Origin: Kiritimatiellia bacterium
GTDB taxonomy: Bacteria; Verrucomicrobiota; Kiritimatiellia; RFP12; UBA1067
Length of the DNA stretch: 35,955 nt
Assembly: GCA_017454745.1 (NCBI GenBank)
Contig: JAFTCL010000059.1
Span: 1-35,955, forward strand
Direction: 5' to 3'
Both the position numbers and the translations under genes were made by a program. Each line of letters begins with the position of its first letter. Position 1 is the first letter of the stretch. Below the pieces are notes generated by a model. It saw nothing but the letters and a program-made list of their open reading frames with translations, was not told the origin of the DNA and did not search any database. Of this stretch, positions 1 through 9,722 are shown piece by piece.

Positions 1-160
1 GTTCGTCCGCGGGGCGGGGCCTGCCAACAACTTGCCGCTGGCGCGGGCGGTCGCCCGGGCGGTCATGGACGGCGGTGGCGGGATGTCCGGGCTGATGGCG
101 CGGCTCAACCGGCGGCTGGACGAGAATTTCGGGCTGAAGACGATAGGCCCCGCAGGTTAA
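1..160 (+). CDS. C-terminal end of an unidentified protein (partial)
   Basis: An open frame enters from the left edge and ends at TAA 158-160, giving about 52 C-terminal residues, rich in Ala/Gly/Arg, with the segment ARAVARAVMDGGGG and the last residues KTIGPAG. GC-rich third positions match the chromosomal genes of the window. The family cannot be recognised from this tail. It converges on the beta-helix gene at 283, with 122 bp between the stops and no convincing terminator. Confidence 0.55.
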   Translation, partial: FVRGAGPANNLPLARAVARAVMDGGGGMSGLMARLNRRLDENFGLKTIGPAG

Positions 161-282
161 AGTCAGGACGGCAACGGGCTATGCGAGAATAAGAATTCGG
201 CATACTGGCGGCAGGCATACCGTCAGCGTCAAAAATAGACCCGTGAGATCCCGAACTTTCGGTAAATGGTTTATCCACCGAC

Positions 283-3200
283 TCATTCTTTGGGGAGTGA
301 ACCCAGCCAAATGTAATCGATACGACAAGTTCCGGTCACTTTTTTGCCGTCGGCGGAGAAGGCAAGTTTAAGTTGTTTTAGATTCCCAATCGGCGGTAGG
401 GAGACCGTGTAAATCGTGTCATCGCCATCCATCGCGGTAACATCGAATGCGATGGTGTTCTTCTCCTCCCACAAGGGGGCGGCGCTGTTGGTCTGCCACC
501 AAAGCCGCATCCGCTTTGAGTCGGTATGGTTCTGCATCTTTATACGCATCGCGTTGGCGCGGGTTGCGCTGCACTGCACCCCCACGTCCATCTCATCAGG
601 CGTGACGATACATGCTTCGGCCGTCTCCTTCAGCGCGATGACCAGATAGTCACCGCAGACAAGTCGCACCGGGTGGGATTTGGAGTTCCAAAAAGCCATC
701 TTGTTTCGCAGAAACTCGTAATCGGTTCCGGCGTTCTCCACACGCCAGCCCTGCATATCCAAATTCTTCGCGAAGTCCCACGCCCTAAAGGTTCTGGCGC
801 CATTTGGCAGCACATGAACCGCAGTACGGGCGGTGCGCCAGAATGTGCCGTTGTCGGCCTTGAGCGCGATGCGATAATCTCCCTCGGTAGGGAAATCCGC
901 CTTCGTGCAGACGGCTTTGACGGTTTTGAACGCCACTCCCGCCGGACCTTCGGTCTGTTCCCATTCTAGAACGGTATTGCCGCCGGACACGGTAGCGGCG
1001 AGCGCCGCTTCGGCACGGTCAGTCCAGATTTCACCGCAAATGTTGATTACGGGCGGCTCAACAGCAGGGTAAGCCCGGTCCAGCTCATCCGCGAAATCAA
1101 ACTCACGATTGGCGGAAAGGACCCAATCATTGGTGGTGGGGGAGTTGTTGACGTAGAACGGGATGCCGGGAATCAACACATAACCGTTATCTTCTATCAG
1201 CCCATTGGAACAAGCGATGTCGGTCGGCGTATCGGGTCCGCCCCACACTTGGATCTCGGCTGGGCCGTTCTTGCGGGAGTAGTTGTTTCGGTCGAACTTA
1301 CAACGCCGGATGTGGACGTTGCGCGTCTGGGGACGGATTAGTCCAAGCACCTCAATCGACGCGCCGGCGTTGTTGCGGAAAGTACACTCCTCCACGCGGC
1401 AATTTTCACCTCCGCACTCGAAATCGATACCCCCTTGGTCGGGCGACCCGGAATCGGGCTGGTTCAGGAAGTGGCATCCCCGAATTACAAACCCGCAGTT
1501 GCCACCTAACATCACACCCATCGTTCCCGCCGCCGCATGCCATCCTGAGGCGTCGAAGACGCTGTCCGTCATCCACGAACGGCTGGTACAGTTGTAAGGA
1601 TGGGGCGAGGTGTTGTGGGCGTAGTTGTCATGGCAGAACATCCGCGTCACATACGCATCTAGCCCGTTCACGCTGAATCCACTCGAACACTGGTATGATT
1701 CGCAGTCGCGCAACACGGTGTGTCGGGCGAAGGACCCGCCAACGTAGATGCCGCAAGAACGGCTGCCGCCCGGACCGGGTGCGCCGCGGGCATCGCGCCA
1801 CTCCGGAATGCCGTGCGAGTTGAAACGGTAGATTCCTTCGATATGGTGCGAAAGACACCGTTCCACAAGCAAATGCCCGCTGCCCGGTTCTTCACAGATA
1901 AGCGAGAATCCCGACCCGGCGTTGCAGAAAATTAGGTCACGCACCGCGAGGTATGCGGGGTTGAGCACAAACCCGCAGCGATCGTTAATCGAACGGGCAC
2001 GGCGGATTTGCGGGCGCATACCTTCGCCGTATGCGCCAATTTCGGCCCAGTTTCCGGGCGCACCCCGCGCCGATATTTGAAGTTCATCTGTGAAAACGCT
2101 CCCCCGCTTCAGCAGCAGCCGTTCGCCGGGACCGAGCGTCAGGTTGGCCGCGTTCGCGAAGGTTTTCCATGCCGTCGCGGGGGTGAGTCCGTCGCGCGAG
2201 TCGTCGCCTTCCTTCGAATCGACATGGAAGGTTCGTCCGGGCGTAACCGGCGGGTTCCACGCCTTTGCCGATAGGGCAGGTTCCTTCTCCGGCATGAAGA
2301 TTATGCGTTTACGCGTTTTTGCGACGACCTTTTCGCCCTGCCGTAAAATGAAATCCACATGCACGATGCCGTTCGTGCCGGGATCGATTGCCCATTCGAG
2401 CGGAATGGACACGTACTCGCCGATGCCGTCCAAGGCGACTTGTCCGGGCGAAACCTTTGCGCCGTCAACGGGCGAAGCCTCAAGAGTGCAGGCGGTGAGG
2501 GCGGTACCGATATTGGAAATCGTCCCCAATAAAGTCGCGGGTACTCCAACGGTTGGCATCAGTTCGCGGGTCCTAAACTCACCGATCGACACAATCGGTT
2601 TCCGTTCGTTGCGGATACAGAAATCCGTGACGGCGATTTTCCCTTCAGTGCCGAGCAGAAGTGGCGTGTCGGATGGTTTGCAGCGTCCGCCACGGTTTGA
2701 CGGGTTTCCGGTCACGGTATCTACCGATACGTTTACCTCGGCACCGTCCCACCCGGCCGACAGCCGGTAGGCGCGTCCGAGTTCGACATCGGTCATGAAT
2801 GAGGATCGCGGTTCCCATTTGCCGTCGAGGAGAACGAAGAAATTGAAAGCCCCCGCATCGTCTTTCCGCCGATCATACCGCAACCAATACTCTTCCCTTT
2901 TGTATGCAATGGTGGTTTCACCTTCCGGAGGCGCAAGGAAGGTCGCCGTACATGAGATACGGAATCCGGGGGCAATGGATAGATCGTCGGGTTGCGGTTT
3001 CGCCGCGGCGGGACCGGTTACCGCCGGATCCGCCACTGTGCCGAGCATCGGCCCTGTTTGGAGTTCTCCCACGCAGCCGATCGGCGCGGGTCCGCCCGGA
3101 CGACGCCGAGTTGCGGTCTGGCCGTTCACCGTGATCCAACTGTTGGTTCCGTCCCAACCGGCGGCGACCTCATACCATTCGCCTGGCACCGGCTTTATGG

Positions 3201-3546
3201 GCACGAAAACGCGGGGTTCGGGCGTTCCCGCGAGGTTTACGAAAAAGCTGAATTTCACCCCCTCTTTGGGTCCGTCCACGCGAAGGATGAAAGATCCCGG
3301 CGAGTTCGCGCCCCCTTTTTGCAGAATCGTCGCCTGTCCCTGTTCCTCAATGGGCGCGTCGAACCGCACCCGGCAAGCGACACGCAGTCCGGGGCGCAGA
3401 TCGTACCGATAACTGTCGCCGATCGAATGTGTCCGCTCCGTCTCATCCATCCGGTATTCTTCAGCGCCGCTCCGCAAGGCATTAAAAGCGAATACGGTTA
3501 TCAACATTAAACTCGCATAACGCAGTTTACCGGTTTTCTTACACAT
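283..3546 (-). CDS. Large secreted right-handed parallel beta-helix protein with LamG-like and CARDB/PKD-like modules
   Basis: A protein of about 1087 residues, probably exported: an N-terminal basic stretch is followed by a hydrophobic segment ending near SGAEE. In order I see two LamG/concanavalin-like sandwiches (about 50-165 and 190-315, each with an AGWDG motif), a CARDB-like beta domain (about 320-425), a right-handed beta-helix region (about 440-790, opening with FHVDSKEGDD and full of short repeats with Cys/Asn/Gly turns such as VEECTFRNN), a PKD-like segment (about 840-925) and a C-terminal beta domain. Beta-helix proteins of this design act on or bind polysaccharides outside the cell, but no catalytic residues can be assigned. 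I chose the ATG at 3546: AAAGGA lies 8 nt upstream, while the more upstream TTG has no suitable site. It is divergent from the ThuA gene; the 236-bp gap must hold both promoters. Confidence 0.85.
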   Translation of the reverse strand: MCKKTGKLRYASLMLITVFAFNALRSGAEEYRMDETERTHSIGDSYRYDLRPGLRVACRVRFDAPIEEQGQATILQKGGANSPGSFILRVDGPKEGVKFSFFVNLAGTPEPRVFVPIKPVPGEWYEVAAGWDGTNSWITVNGQTATRRRPGGPAPIGCVGELQTGPMLGTVADPAVTGPAAAKPQPDDLSIAPGFRISCTATFLAPPEGETTIAYKREEYWLRYDRRKDDAGAFNFFVLLDGKWEPRSSFMTDVELGRAYRLSAGWDGAEVNVSVDTVTGNPSNRGGRCKPSDTPLLLGTEGKIAVTDFCIRNERKPIVSIGEFRTRELMPTVGVPATLLGTISNIGTALTACTLEASPVDGAKVSPGQVALDGIGEYVSIPLEWAIDPGTNGIVHVDFILRQGEKVVAKTRKRIIFMPEKEPALSAKAWNPPVTPGRTFHVDSKEGDDSRDGLTPATAWKTFANAANLTLGPGERLLLKRGSVFTDELQISARGAPGNWAEIGAYGEGMRPQIRRARSINDRCGFVLNPAYLAVRDLIFCNAGSGFSLICEEPGSGHLLVERCLSHHIEGIYRFNSHGIPEWRDARGAPGPGGSRSCGIYVGGSFARHTVLRDCESYQCSSGFSVNGLDAYVTRMFCHDNYAHNTSPHPYNCTSRSWMTDSVFDASGWHAAAGTMGVMLGGNCGFVIRGCHFLNQPDSGSPDQGGIDFECGGENCRVEECTFRNNAGASIEVLGLIRPQTRNVHIRRCKFDRNNYSRKNGPAEIQVWGGPDTPTDIACSNGLIEDNGYVLIPGIPFYVNNSPTTNDWVLSANREFDFADELDRAYPAVEPPVINICGEIWTDRAEAALAATVSGGNTVLEWEQTEGPAGVAFKTVKAVCTKADFPTEGDYRIALKADNGTFWRTARTAVHVLPNGARTFRAWDFAKNLDMQGWRVENAGTDYEFLRNKMAFWNSKSHPVRLVCGDYLVIALKETAEACIVTPDEMDVGVQCSATRANAMRIKMQNHTDSKRMRLWWQTNSAAPLWEEKNTIAFDVTAMDGDDTIYTVSLPPIGNLKQLKLAFSADGKKVTGTCRIDYIWLGSLPKE

Positions 3547-3782
3547 TGACAAAATCCTTTCCGCGCGTTCAGATTTAGGTTAATTGGCGACTGCCGAGAA
3601 AAACATGAGCAGTTTATCAGATTGTTTGCCAAACCGTCAATTTGATAATGAAGAATTCGATTTTCGCCAGCACCTTATGACAGATAATTCGCGATTAGGT
3701 CTGTTTTGTACTGGAAATCGGTGTTCTGATTATGCTACACTTTATACTGTTGTTTTTTGTTTAACCTTTTAATGGGGGTTTT

Positions 3783-6700
3783 ATGAGTAATAGTTTATTG
3801 AAATGGGCAATGGCGGCAGTGGCAACCGGTTTTACGGTTCTGCCGGCACTCGCTCAAGATATTCCGGAACTTAACGCCGAACAAAAAGACCAAATCCGGC
3901 AGATTGTAACAAAGGATTTGGGCTTTACTCCGAAGAAAACCAAGCACCGGGTACTGGTTTTCTGGAAGACCGAGGGCTTCGTCCATTACCACGGCATCTC
4001 CGGATGTAACGAAGCCATCCGTGCGATGGCGCAGTTGACCGGAGCGTTTTCGGCCGACTTTACCAATGATTACGAGGCGTTGCGGGCGGGAAACCTCAAG
4101 CAGTATGACGCCGTGGTGTTGAACAACACCACCCAGCTCAAAACCCGCGAACACGAATTTCTGGCGACCGACCTGATTGATTTTGTAAAATCCGGCAAAG
4201 GGCTGGCCGTGATGCACGCCGGGGCGGACAACTTCTACGACGCCCCCGAGGCGGCGGAGATGGTCGGCGGACGCTTCTGGGGCCATCCCTGGGGATCCGG
4301 CGGAACTTGGGCATTCCATCTGGACGACGCTGGCAATGCGGTTAACGCGCCTTTCGGCGGCAAGGATTTCAAGATCAGCGACGAAATCTACATGCATCAG
4401 CCGCCGTTCTACAACCGCGCCAAACTGCGCGTGCTGATTTCGCTTGACCTCAACGACCCCGCCACCCGTGACGCCAAGGGGCAGCGCCGCACGGACAACG
4501 ATTACGCCGTGTCCTGGATTCGCCCCTACGGCAAAGGCCGGGTGTTCTACTCCTCGTTCGGGCACGACGCCCGCGGCTGGACGCAGTCCGCCACCGGAGC
4601 GCACCTGCTTCGCGGGCTGCTTTACGCGCTGGGCGATTTCGCCGCTGACGACACCCCGACCGGATTCTGTCCCGCCGCCATCGCGAACATGAAAGCCGCC
4701 ACCGACGAATTGCAGGTATACAACCAGCTCCACGATGCCGCGATTCACACTTATTCCGACAAGGTGGCTTTCGCCACTGCCGATGAAGCCGCCAACACGC
4801 TGCTAACCGCGCCGGACGCTTCAGCCGCCGCCAAAAACGCCGCGTTGCGTTTCTTTATCGGACGTCAGCCGCCCAAAGACCTAAATGCCGTGGCGGCTTG
4901 CACGAAATCAGCCGAAACCAGCTTTTACGCGGTAAGCTTGCTTGCCCAGACTCCGGGTACCGCCGCCGCCAAGGCTTTGGCGGGCTGCTGGGACGGCGCC
5001 AGCCGTGAACTGCGGTGTTCGATCCTAAACGCTTTCGCCATCCGCGGCGAGTCCGCGTTTGTGGTCTCGCACTGCGCCGATTCTGATCGTGACGTGGCAA
5101 CCGCCGCCATTCGCGCCTTGGGCCGGATCGGTGATGCTGCGGCGGTTAAAGTGCTTTCCGCAAAATCCGAAAATCCCGCGTTGGAAGATGCGCGTCAAAC
5201 CGCGTTGGGAGCGGCTCTGGCCGCCGGCGGTAACACCGTCGCCGCAAAGGCGGTTTACGGCGATGCCGCTCTGCCCGAATACCTGCGGGCAACCGCCGCA
5301 CGGACTCTTATGCTTGAAAATCCGGGATTTTTCGACACCGCCATCAAGGATGAATCCCTGCTGGTTCGTCAAACCGTGATTCGTGAAGCTGGCCGCGTCA
5401 AGACCGCGTCCCTGATCAAAGCTCTCGACGAAAGCATTGTTGACCGTCCGGCTATCATCGCACGTCTCGCTGACAACGGTGATAAGGCCGCTTTGCCCGC
5501 CATTGCCGCCCAGCTCGCCAGCGCTGACGAGCCGACCGTGATTGAGGCGATTGACGCCGTCGGTAAACTCGGCGGCGAAAAAGAGGCGGAGACGCTGGTC
5601 TCCATGTTGGGGCGCGAAGGTTCGGTCGGCAACGCCGCCGGACTGGCGTTGCGCAACATGGCCGGCATCGGCCCGAAACTCATCGCCCAGGCAGAGAACA
5701 ACCCCGCGCTGATCTCCATCCTCGGCGATCGCGCCGAAACCGCCCTGCTTCCGTCGTGGAAATCGCTGTTGCAGTCGAAAAACGAAGATGTCCGCAAAGA
5801 AAGCTGGAAGGCGCTTGGCAAAAATGCCGTTGAGAAAAATTTAGAGCAGTACCTCAATTGGCTGCCGCTGGTGCAGGAGCCGGAACTTACGCTGGCCGGG
5901 AACACCATTCGCGCCGCCGCGCGCAACGTCTCCCCGGAAGACCGCACCGCGAAGTTTAAGGCCGCCTGGGATAAATGCGGCGACACCGCCCGTCGGTTGC
6001 TAGCCGACAATATGGGCGCTTACGCCAACGATGGGTTTCTGGACCAGCTCTATGGCGGGTTGAAATCCGGGAACACCCAGCTCCGTCAGTCGGTGCTGGA
6101 AACCCTTTCGAAGTGGGATTCGCTGGCACCGCTTGCGGAGATAGAAAAGTGCTATGCCGAAAATGCCGAACTTCGGCAGGATGCGCTTCGGGCCGCCAAC
6201 CGGCTGATCGCCGCCAAGGCCGGGAACGAAACTTCCGCCAAAATCGCCGAGCTGTTCAAGCTGGCCGCAGAGTCCGACCGGACCCGCGTGGCGGAGAACC
6301 TCTTCCGCAACACCGGGCTGGGCGCGTTCAAGACGCTTGAAGGTTTGTTTGGCGATCACGCCTGCGGAGCTTCGGCCAAAAAGGCGTATGTGGATATCTT
6401 TGACCGGTTGGTCAAGAACGGCGACGGCGGGGAAAGCAAAGAGATCGACCGCCGGAATTGGCGGGCGGCGGCATCCCATAACGGGCGCGAAACCAAGAAC
6501 GCCTTTGACGGCAAGGGCAATACCCGCTGGACATCCGGCACCCCGTCTCGCAGAGGAATGTGGTTCGTGGTTGACATGGGCGCGACCTATACCGTCGGCA
6601 AGGCGATTCTCGACACCACCGGCTCGGCCAATGACACCCCGAACGGCTGCGAGGTCTTCATCTCCGCCGATGGCAAGACTTGGGACGGCCCGGTCGCCAA

Positions 6701-6884
6701 GATCGACGGCAACACAAAGAACGTTACTGAGATCCCGATGTCCGCCACCGGACGGTTCATCCGCTTTGCGTGTACCGGCGATCGTGACGGTTTATACTGG
6801 TCTATCCACGAACTTCGGCTTATGTCCGGGCTGGACAAGAACGCCGTTGCGCAGATTTCCAAGGTTGCGGACACCCTCCGCTAA
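3783..6884 (+). CDS. Secreted ThuA-like / HEAT-repeat / F5/8 type C (discoidin) domain protein
   Basis: A 1033-residue protein with a signal peptide (cleavage plausible after LPALAQ, about residue 25). Residues about 55-300 form a ThuA-like (trehalose-utilisation, class I glutamine amidotransferase-like) domain with VLVFWKTEGFVH, GLAVMHAG and the GKGRVFYSSFGHD segment typical of the family. Residues about 320-830 are Ala/Leu-rich helical HEAT-like repeats (for example ALGRIGDAAAVKVL). Residues about 889-1020 are a discoidin/F5-8C carbohydrate-binding domain (NAFDGKGNTRWTSG ... GRFIRFACTGDRDG). ThuA-HEAT multidomain proteins are common in sugar-degradation loci of planctomycetes and verrucomicrobia, where exact reactions are mostly unknown. 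The next gene starts 18 nt downstream and encodes a Gfo/Idh/MocA oxidoreductase, supporting an extracytoplasmic sugar-processing pair. A GGGGG tract lies 4 nt before the ATG. Confidence 0.88.
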   Translation: MSNSLLKWAMAAVATGFTVLPALAQDIPELNAEQKDQIRQIVTKDLGFTPKKTKHRVLVFWKTEGFVHYHGISGCNEAIRAMAQLTGAFSADFTNDYEALRAGNLKQYDAVVLNNTTQLKTREHEFLATDLIDFVKSGKGLAVMHAGADNFYDAPEAAEMVGGRFWGHPWGSGGTWAFHLDDAGNAVNAPFGGKDFKISDEIYMHQPPFYNRAKLRVLISLDLNDPATRDAKGQRRTDNDYAVSWIRPYGKGRVFYSSFGHDARGWTQSATGAHLLRGLLYALGDFAADDTPTGFCPAAIANMKAATDELQVYNQLHDAAIHTYSDKVAFATADEAANTLLTAPDASAAAKNAALRFFIGRQPPKDLNAVAACTKSAETSFYAVSLLAQTPGTAAAKALAGCWDGASRELRCSILNAFAIRGESAFVVSHCADSDRDVATAAIRALGRIGDAAAVKVLSAKSENPALEDARQTALGAALAAGGNTVAAKAVYGDAALPEYLRATAARTLMLENPGFFDTAIKDESLLVRQTVIREAGRVKTASLIKALDESIVDRPAIIARLADNGDKAALPAIAAQLASADEPTVIEAIDAVGKLGGEKEAETLVSMLGREGSVGNAAGLALRNMAGIGPKLIAQAENNPALISILGDRAETALLPSWKSLLQSKNEDVRKESWKALGKNAVEKNLEQYLNWLPLVQEPELTLAGNTIRAAARNVSPEDRTAKFKAAWDKCGDTARRLLADNMGAYANDGFLDQLYGGLKSGNTQLRQSVLETLSKWDSLAPLAEIEKCYAENAELRQDALRAANRLIAAKAGNETSAKIAELFKLAAESDRTRVAENLFRNTGLGAFKTLEGLFGDHACGASAKKAYVDIFDRLVKNGDGGESKEIDRRNWRAAASHNGRETKNAFDGKGNTRWTSGTPSRRGMWFVVDMGATYTVGKAILDTTGSANDTPNGCEVFISADGKTWDGPVAKIDGNTKNVTEIPMSATGRFIRFACTGDRDGLYWSIHELRLMSGLDKNAVAQISKVADTLR

Positions 6885-6902
6885 AGCAGAAAGGTTTTTA
6901 CG

Positions 6903-8180
6903 ATGAAAATTTCACGCAGAGGTTTTTTCAAGGGTTGCGCCGCCGCAGGAACAGTTTCGGCGTTCAACATTGCCCCCGCCAGCGTTTTCGGCAAGAACGC
7001 CCCCAGCAACCGCATCACCATGGCGGTGGTCGGGTGCGGCGGCCAAGGCAACGGCGACATGGGCGAGTTCCTGAATATGGATGATGTGGTAGTGCGGGCC
7101 GTGTGCGACGTCCACCAGCGCAAAATGGAATCCACCAAAAAGCGGGTTGACGACCGTTACAAAAACAACGACTGCATGATGTTCAAGGACTTCCGCGAGG
7201 TCTGTTCCCGCGATGACATCGACACGGTGCTGATCGCCACTCCTGACCATTGGCACGCTTTCGTCGGCACCTTTGCCGCCAGCCACGGCAAGGACATCTA
7301 CGGCGAGAAGCCCTTCACCCACGATTTGCTGGAGGGCCGCGCACTGGTCAACGCTGTCAAGCGTAACGGGCGGGTGTGGCAGACCGGCAGCTGGCAACGC
7401 TCCAGCGGCGAGATGCGCCGCGCGGTGGAGCTGGTCCGCAACGGCCGCATCGGCAAGATTGTCCGTGTCGAGGTCGGCCTGCCCAGCGGCCGGTCGATAC
7501 GGAACCGGTATAACCCCGATGCGACGGTGCCGGAAGGATTGGATTGGAATTTCTGGCTCGGCCCCGCGCCGTACCGTAAGTACGTCGGCATTTGCGATTG
7601 GGATTGGCGTTGGGTGCTGGAGTGGGGCGGCGGCCAGTTGATCGACTGGATCGGTCACCATGCCGATATCGCCCAGTGGGGGCTGAACCGCGACACCTCC
7701 GGTCCGGTCTCCTTCGAGGGTTATGGCGAAATTCCCATCGACGGCATTTACGATTCCCCCACCCACTACCGGTGCGAATGTAAGTACGCCGACGGTATCG
7801 AGATCGTGGTGGCGGATAGTTCCCGCGTCCGCAGCGGCGCCACCTGGTACGGCGAAAACGGCGACTGGGTGTGGGTTGACCGCGGCCGGTTCGACGCTTC
7901 CAAGCCCGCCATCCGCGACAGCAAGATCGAGGCCGGAGAGATCCGCATGTACAGTCCCGGACACTTCCGCAACTTCATTGACTGCGTGAAAAACCGGAAG
8001 ACTTCCATCACTCCGGCTGAAGTGGCCCACCGTTCCGCGAGCGTCGGGCACCTTTGCCAGATCGCGATCCTTACCGGTCGCAAGATCAAGTGGAACCCGG
8101 ACAAGGAGCAGATTATCGGCGATTCTGCGGCGGCGGCGTTGCTTGGCCGCACTCCGCGCGGTCCGTGGTCGCTCACCTAA
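6903..8180 (+). CDS. Tat-exported Gfo/Idh/MocA family oxidoreductase
   Basis: A 425-residue NAD(P)-dependent sugar oxidoreductase-like protein. The N-terminus has a twin-arginine signal (SRRGFFKG followed by a hydrophobic stretch to about residue 30), so it is exported folded, with cofactor. The Rossmann domain begins at about 38 with TMAVVGCGGQGNGD; the family's EKP motif is at about 136-138 (YGEKPFTHDL), and GHHADIAQWGL near 250 carries the conserved histidines of the C-terminal domain. It follows the ThuA gene by 18 nt (AAAGG about 9 nt before the ATG) and precedes a phosphoesterase by 21 nt, so the three probably share a transcript. Exported family members are typical of planctomycetes, verrucomicrobia and Bacteroidota. 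The substrate cannot be read from sequence. Confidence 0.93.
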   Translation: MKISRRGFFKGCAAAGTVSAFNIAPASVFGKNAPSNRITMAVVGCGGQGNGDMGEFLNMDDVVVRAVCDVHQRKMESTKKRVDDRYKNNDCMMFKDFREVCSRDDIDTVLIATPDHWHAFVGTFAASHGKDIYGEKPFTHDLLEGRALVNAVKRNGRVWQTGSWQRSSGEMRRAVELVRNGRIGKIVRVEVGLPSGRSIRNRYNPDATVPEGLDWNFWLGPAPYRKYVGICDWDWRWVLEWGGGQLIDWIGHHADIAQWGLNRDTSGPVSFEGYGEIPIDGIYDSPTHYRCECKYADGIEIVVADSSRVRSGATWYGENGDWVWVDRGRFDASKPAIRDSKIEAGEIRMYSPGHFRNFIDCVKNRKTSITPAEVAHRSASVGHLCQIAILTGRKIKWNPDKEQIIGDSAAAALLGRTPRGPWSLT

Positions 8181-8201
8181 CCCGAAAACCGGCATCGGCC
8201 C

Positions 8202-9710
8202 ATGCGTTACGCGATCGTTTCCGATCTGCACGCCAACTTCGCGGCTTGGCAGACCGTGCTTACCGACATCGGCGACCTTAAGGCGGACAAGATACTCTGC
8301 CTCGGCGATGTGGTGGGTTACGGCCCCAAGCCGGTGGAGGTGTTGGAGTCGGTTTATCGGCACGTGAACGTAACGCTGATGGGCAACCATGACGCCGCCG
8401 TGTGCGGGCGATGCGATCCGGCGGATTTTTCCGAACGCGCGCAGGTGGCGGTGGCAGACCACAAAAGTCGGTTGTCGGCATCCGCGCTGGTTTGGTTGCG
8501 GCGGCTGCCGTATGTGCATGAAGAGCCGGGTTTTTGCTGTACCCACGGTGATTTTGACCATCCAGAGCATTTCAACTACATCACCGATCCGGAGAGTGCT
8601 TTGCCGTCGTGGCGGGTGCGCAAGGACGCGTTGATGTTTGTGGGACACTCGCATCTGCCGGGCATTTACGTGCTCGGGGCCAGCGGCAAGCCGCATTATC
8701 TGCCGCCGACCGATTTTGTGCTGGAGCCGGGCAAGCGGTTCATTGTAAATCCCGGAAGCGTGGGGTATCCCCGCGCCGGCGAGTGTCGTTCCACCTATTG
8801 CATTTACGACAGTTCCAGTCAAAGCGTGGTGTTCCGTCAGTTGCCTTTCGATTCGGCCGGTTACCGTGCCGAAATGGAACGGTTAGGCTGGGGCGACAGC
8901 GACGGCTGGGTGCTGGAAAAAGAACGGCGCCAGCATAGCGCGTTGCGGGAAAAACCGGCGTTCGGCAAACCCGCCGCCGCAAAGCCGGTTCCAGAAACGC
9001 CGAAACCAATCGCAACCGCCCCAAAACCGGTGGCCGAGGAAACCATAAAAAAACTCCGTCTGCCGGCAAAGAAAGTCGCCCTAATCGCCGGAATCGCCGC
9101 CGGGGCGGTCGCGGCGGTGGCACTGATCGCCGCCTTTTGCGCGGGGCGGAACAACGTCGAACCGTCATACGCTGTGCGTGTGCCGGATTACGAACTGACC
9201 ACCAGCATTGCATATCCGCTCACGCCAACGGACAAGAATCTGTTGCCGCCGTGGCCGGCGGCCGATGCAAACGGGCGGCTTCCGGGTTGGCGTTATGCGC
9301 TGGAAGACAAAAACGCCCAACGGTTCAGTACCGGTCTGCGCGATGGCGAAATTACGTTGCGGATTATTAGCGGCGCACCCGGCAAGGCGCGGGTCGAGTC
9401 CGCCATTATCGATTTGCGCGGTACCGGCACCAAAGCGGTGCGGATTAAGGTCAAAGCCCTGAAAGGCGCGGAATCTTCCGGAGTGCTGATGGCCGGAACC
9501 GAGGCATACTCAAATCAGGATGACGGAGAGTACCGCTGTCTGCGCACCGACCAGTTTGAGTTGCGCCCCAAGGGCAAATCTGCCGACGCGGTGGAGGTCA
9601 ACCGAAAAATCGCCCTGCCCAAAAAGTGCGATTACGTGCGGTTTTTCGTCGAGTGCTCAGGTTCCGGTACCGTAGAACTGCTACCGCCATACCTGGGCAA
9701 AGCGGAGTGA
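8202..9710 (+). CDS. YfcE/MJ0936-type metallophosphoesterase with a C-terminal membrane segment and extracytoplasmic domain
   Basis: Of 502 residues, about 1-225 are a calcineurin-like metallophosphoesterase with the full metal-binding set: SDLHAN (DxH), GDVVGYGP, GNHD, THGD and GHSHLP. The domain is of the cytoplasmic YfcE/diadenosine-tetraphosphatase-like type. A Pro/Ala/Lys-rich linker (about 245-285) leads to a single hydrophobic helix (about 288-308, VALIAGIAAGAVAAVALIAA) and a C-terminal beta-rich domain of about 190 residues placed outside the membrane. The phosphoesterase would therefore sit at the inner face of the membrane, possibly as the output of an outside sensor; that is inference. 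It starts 21 nt after the oxidoreductase gene with no strong Shine-Dalgarno site. Its stop lies 12 nt from the stop of the convergent sigma-54 activator gene, leaving no room for a separate terminator. Confidence 0.85.
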   Translation: MRYAIVSDLHANFAAWQTVLTDIGDLKADKILCLGDVVGYGPKPVEVLESVYRHVNVTLMGNHDAAVCGRCDPADFSERAQVAVADHKSRLSASALVWLRRLPYVHEEPGFCCTHGDFDHPEHFNYITDPESALPSWRVRKDALMFVGHSHLPGIYVLGASGKPHYLPPTDFVLEPGKRFIVNPGSVGYPRAGECRSTYCIYDSSSQSVVFRQLPFDSAGYRAEMERLGWGDSDGWVLEKERRQHSALREKPAFGKPAAAKPVPETPKPIATAPKPVAEETIKKLRLPAKKVALIAGIAAGAVAAVALIAAFCAGRNNVEPSYAVRVPDYELTTSIAYPLTPTDKNLLPPWPAADANGRLPGWRYALEDKNAQRFSTGLRDGEITLRIISGAPGKARVESAIIDLRGTGTKAVRIKVKALKGAESSGVLMAGTEAYSNQDDGEYRCLRTDQFELRPKGKSADAVEVNRKIALPKKCDYVRFFVECSGSGTVELLPPYLGKAE

Positions 9711-9722
9711 GTTGTCCGCGCG

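Noticed and set aside
6125..6145. Second sigma-54-like site (CTGGCACCGCTTGC)
   Set aside because: The spacing between the two boxes is 3 instead of 5 bp and it lies inside the ThuA-HEAT coding sequence.
6912..8822. Long minus-strand open frame of 636 codons opposite the oxidoreductase gene
   Set aside because: It is antisense to a clear Gfo/Idh/MocA gene and an intact phosphoesterase start; its composition (Val/Ala/His/Gly-rich, no motifs) is that of a shadow in high-GC DNA.
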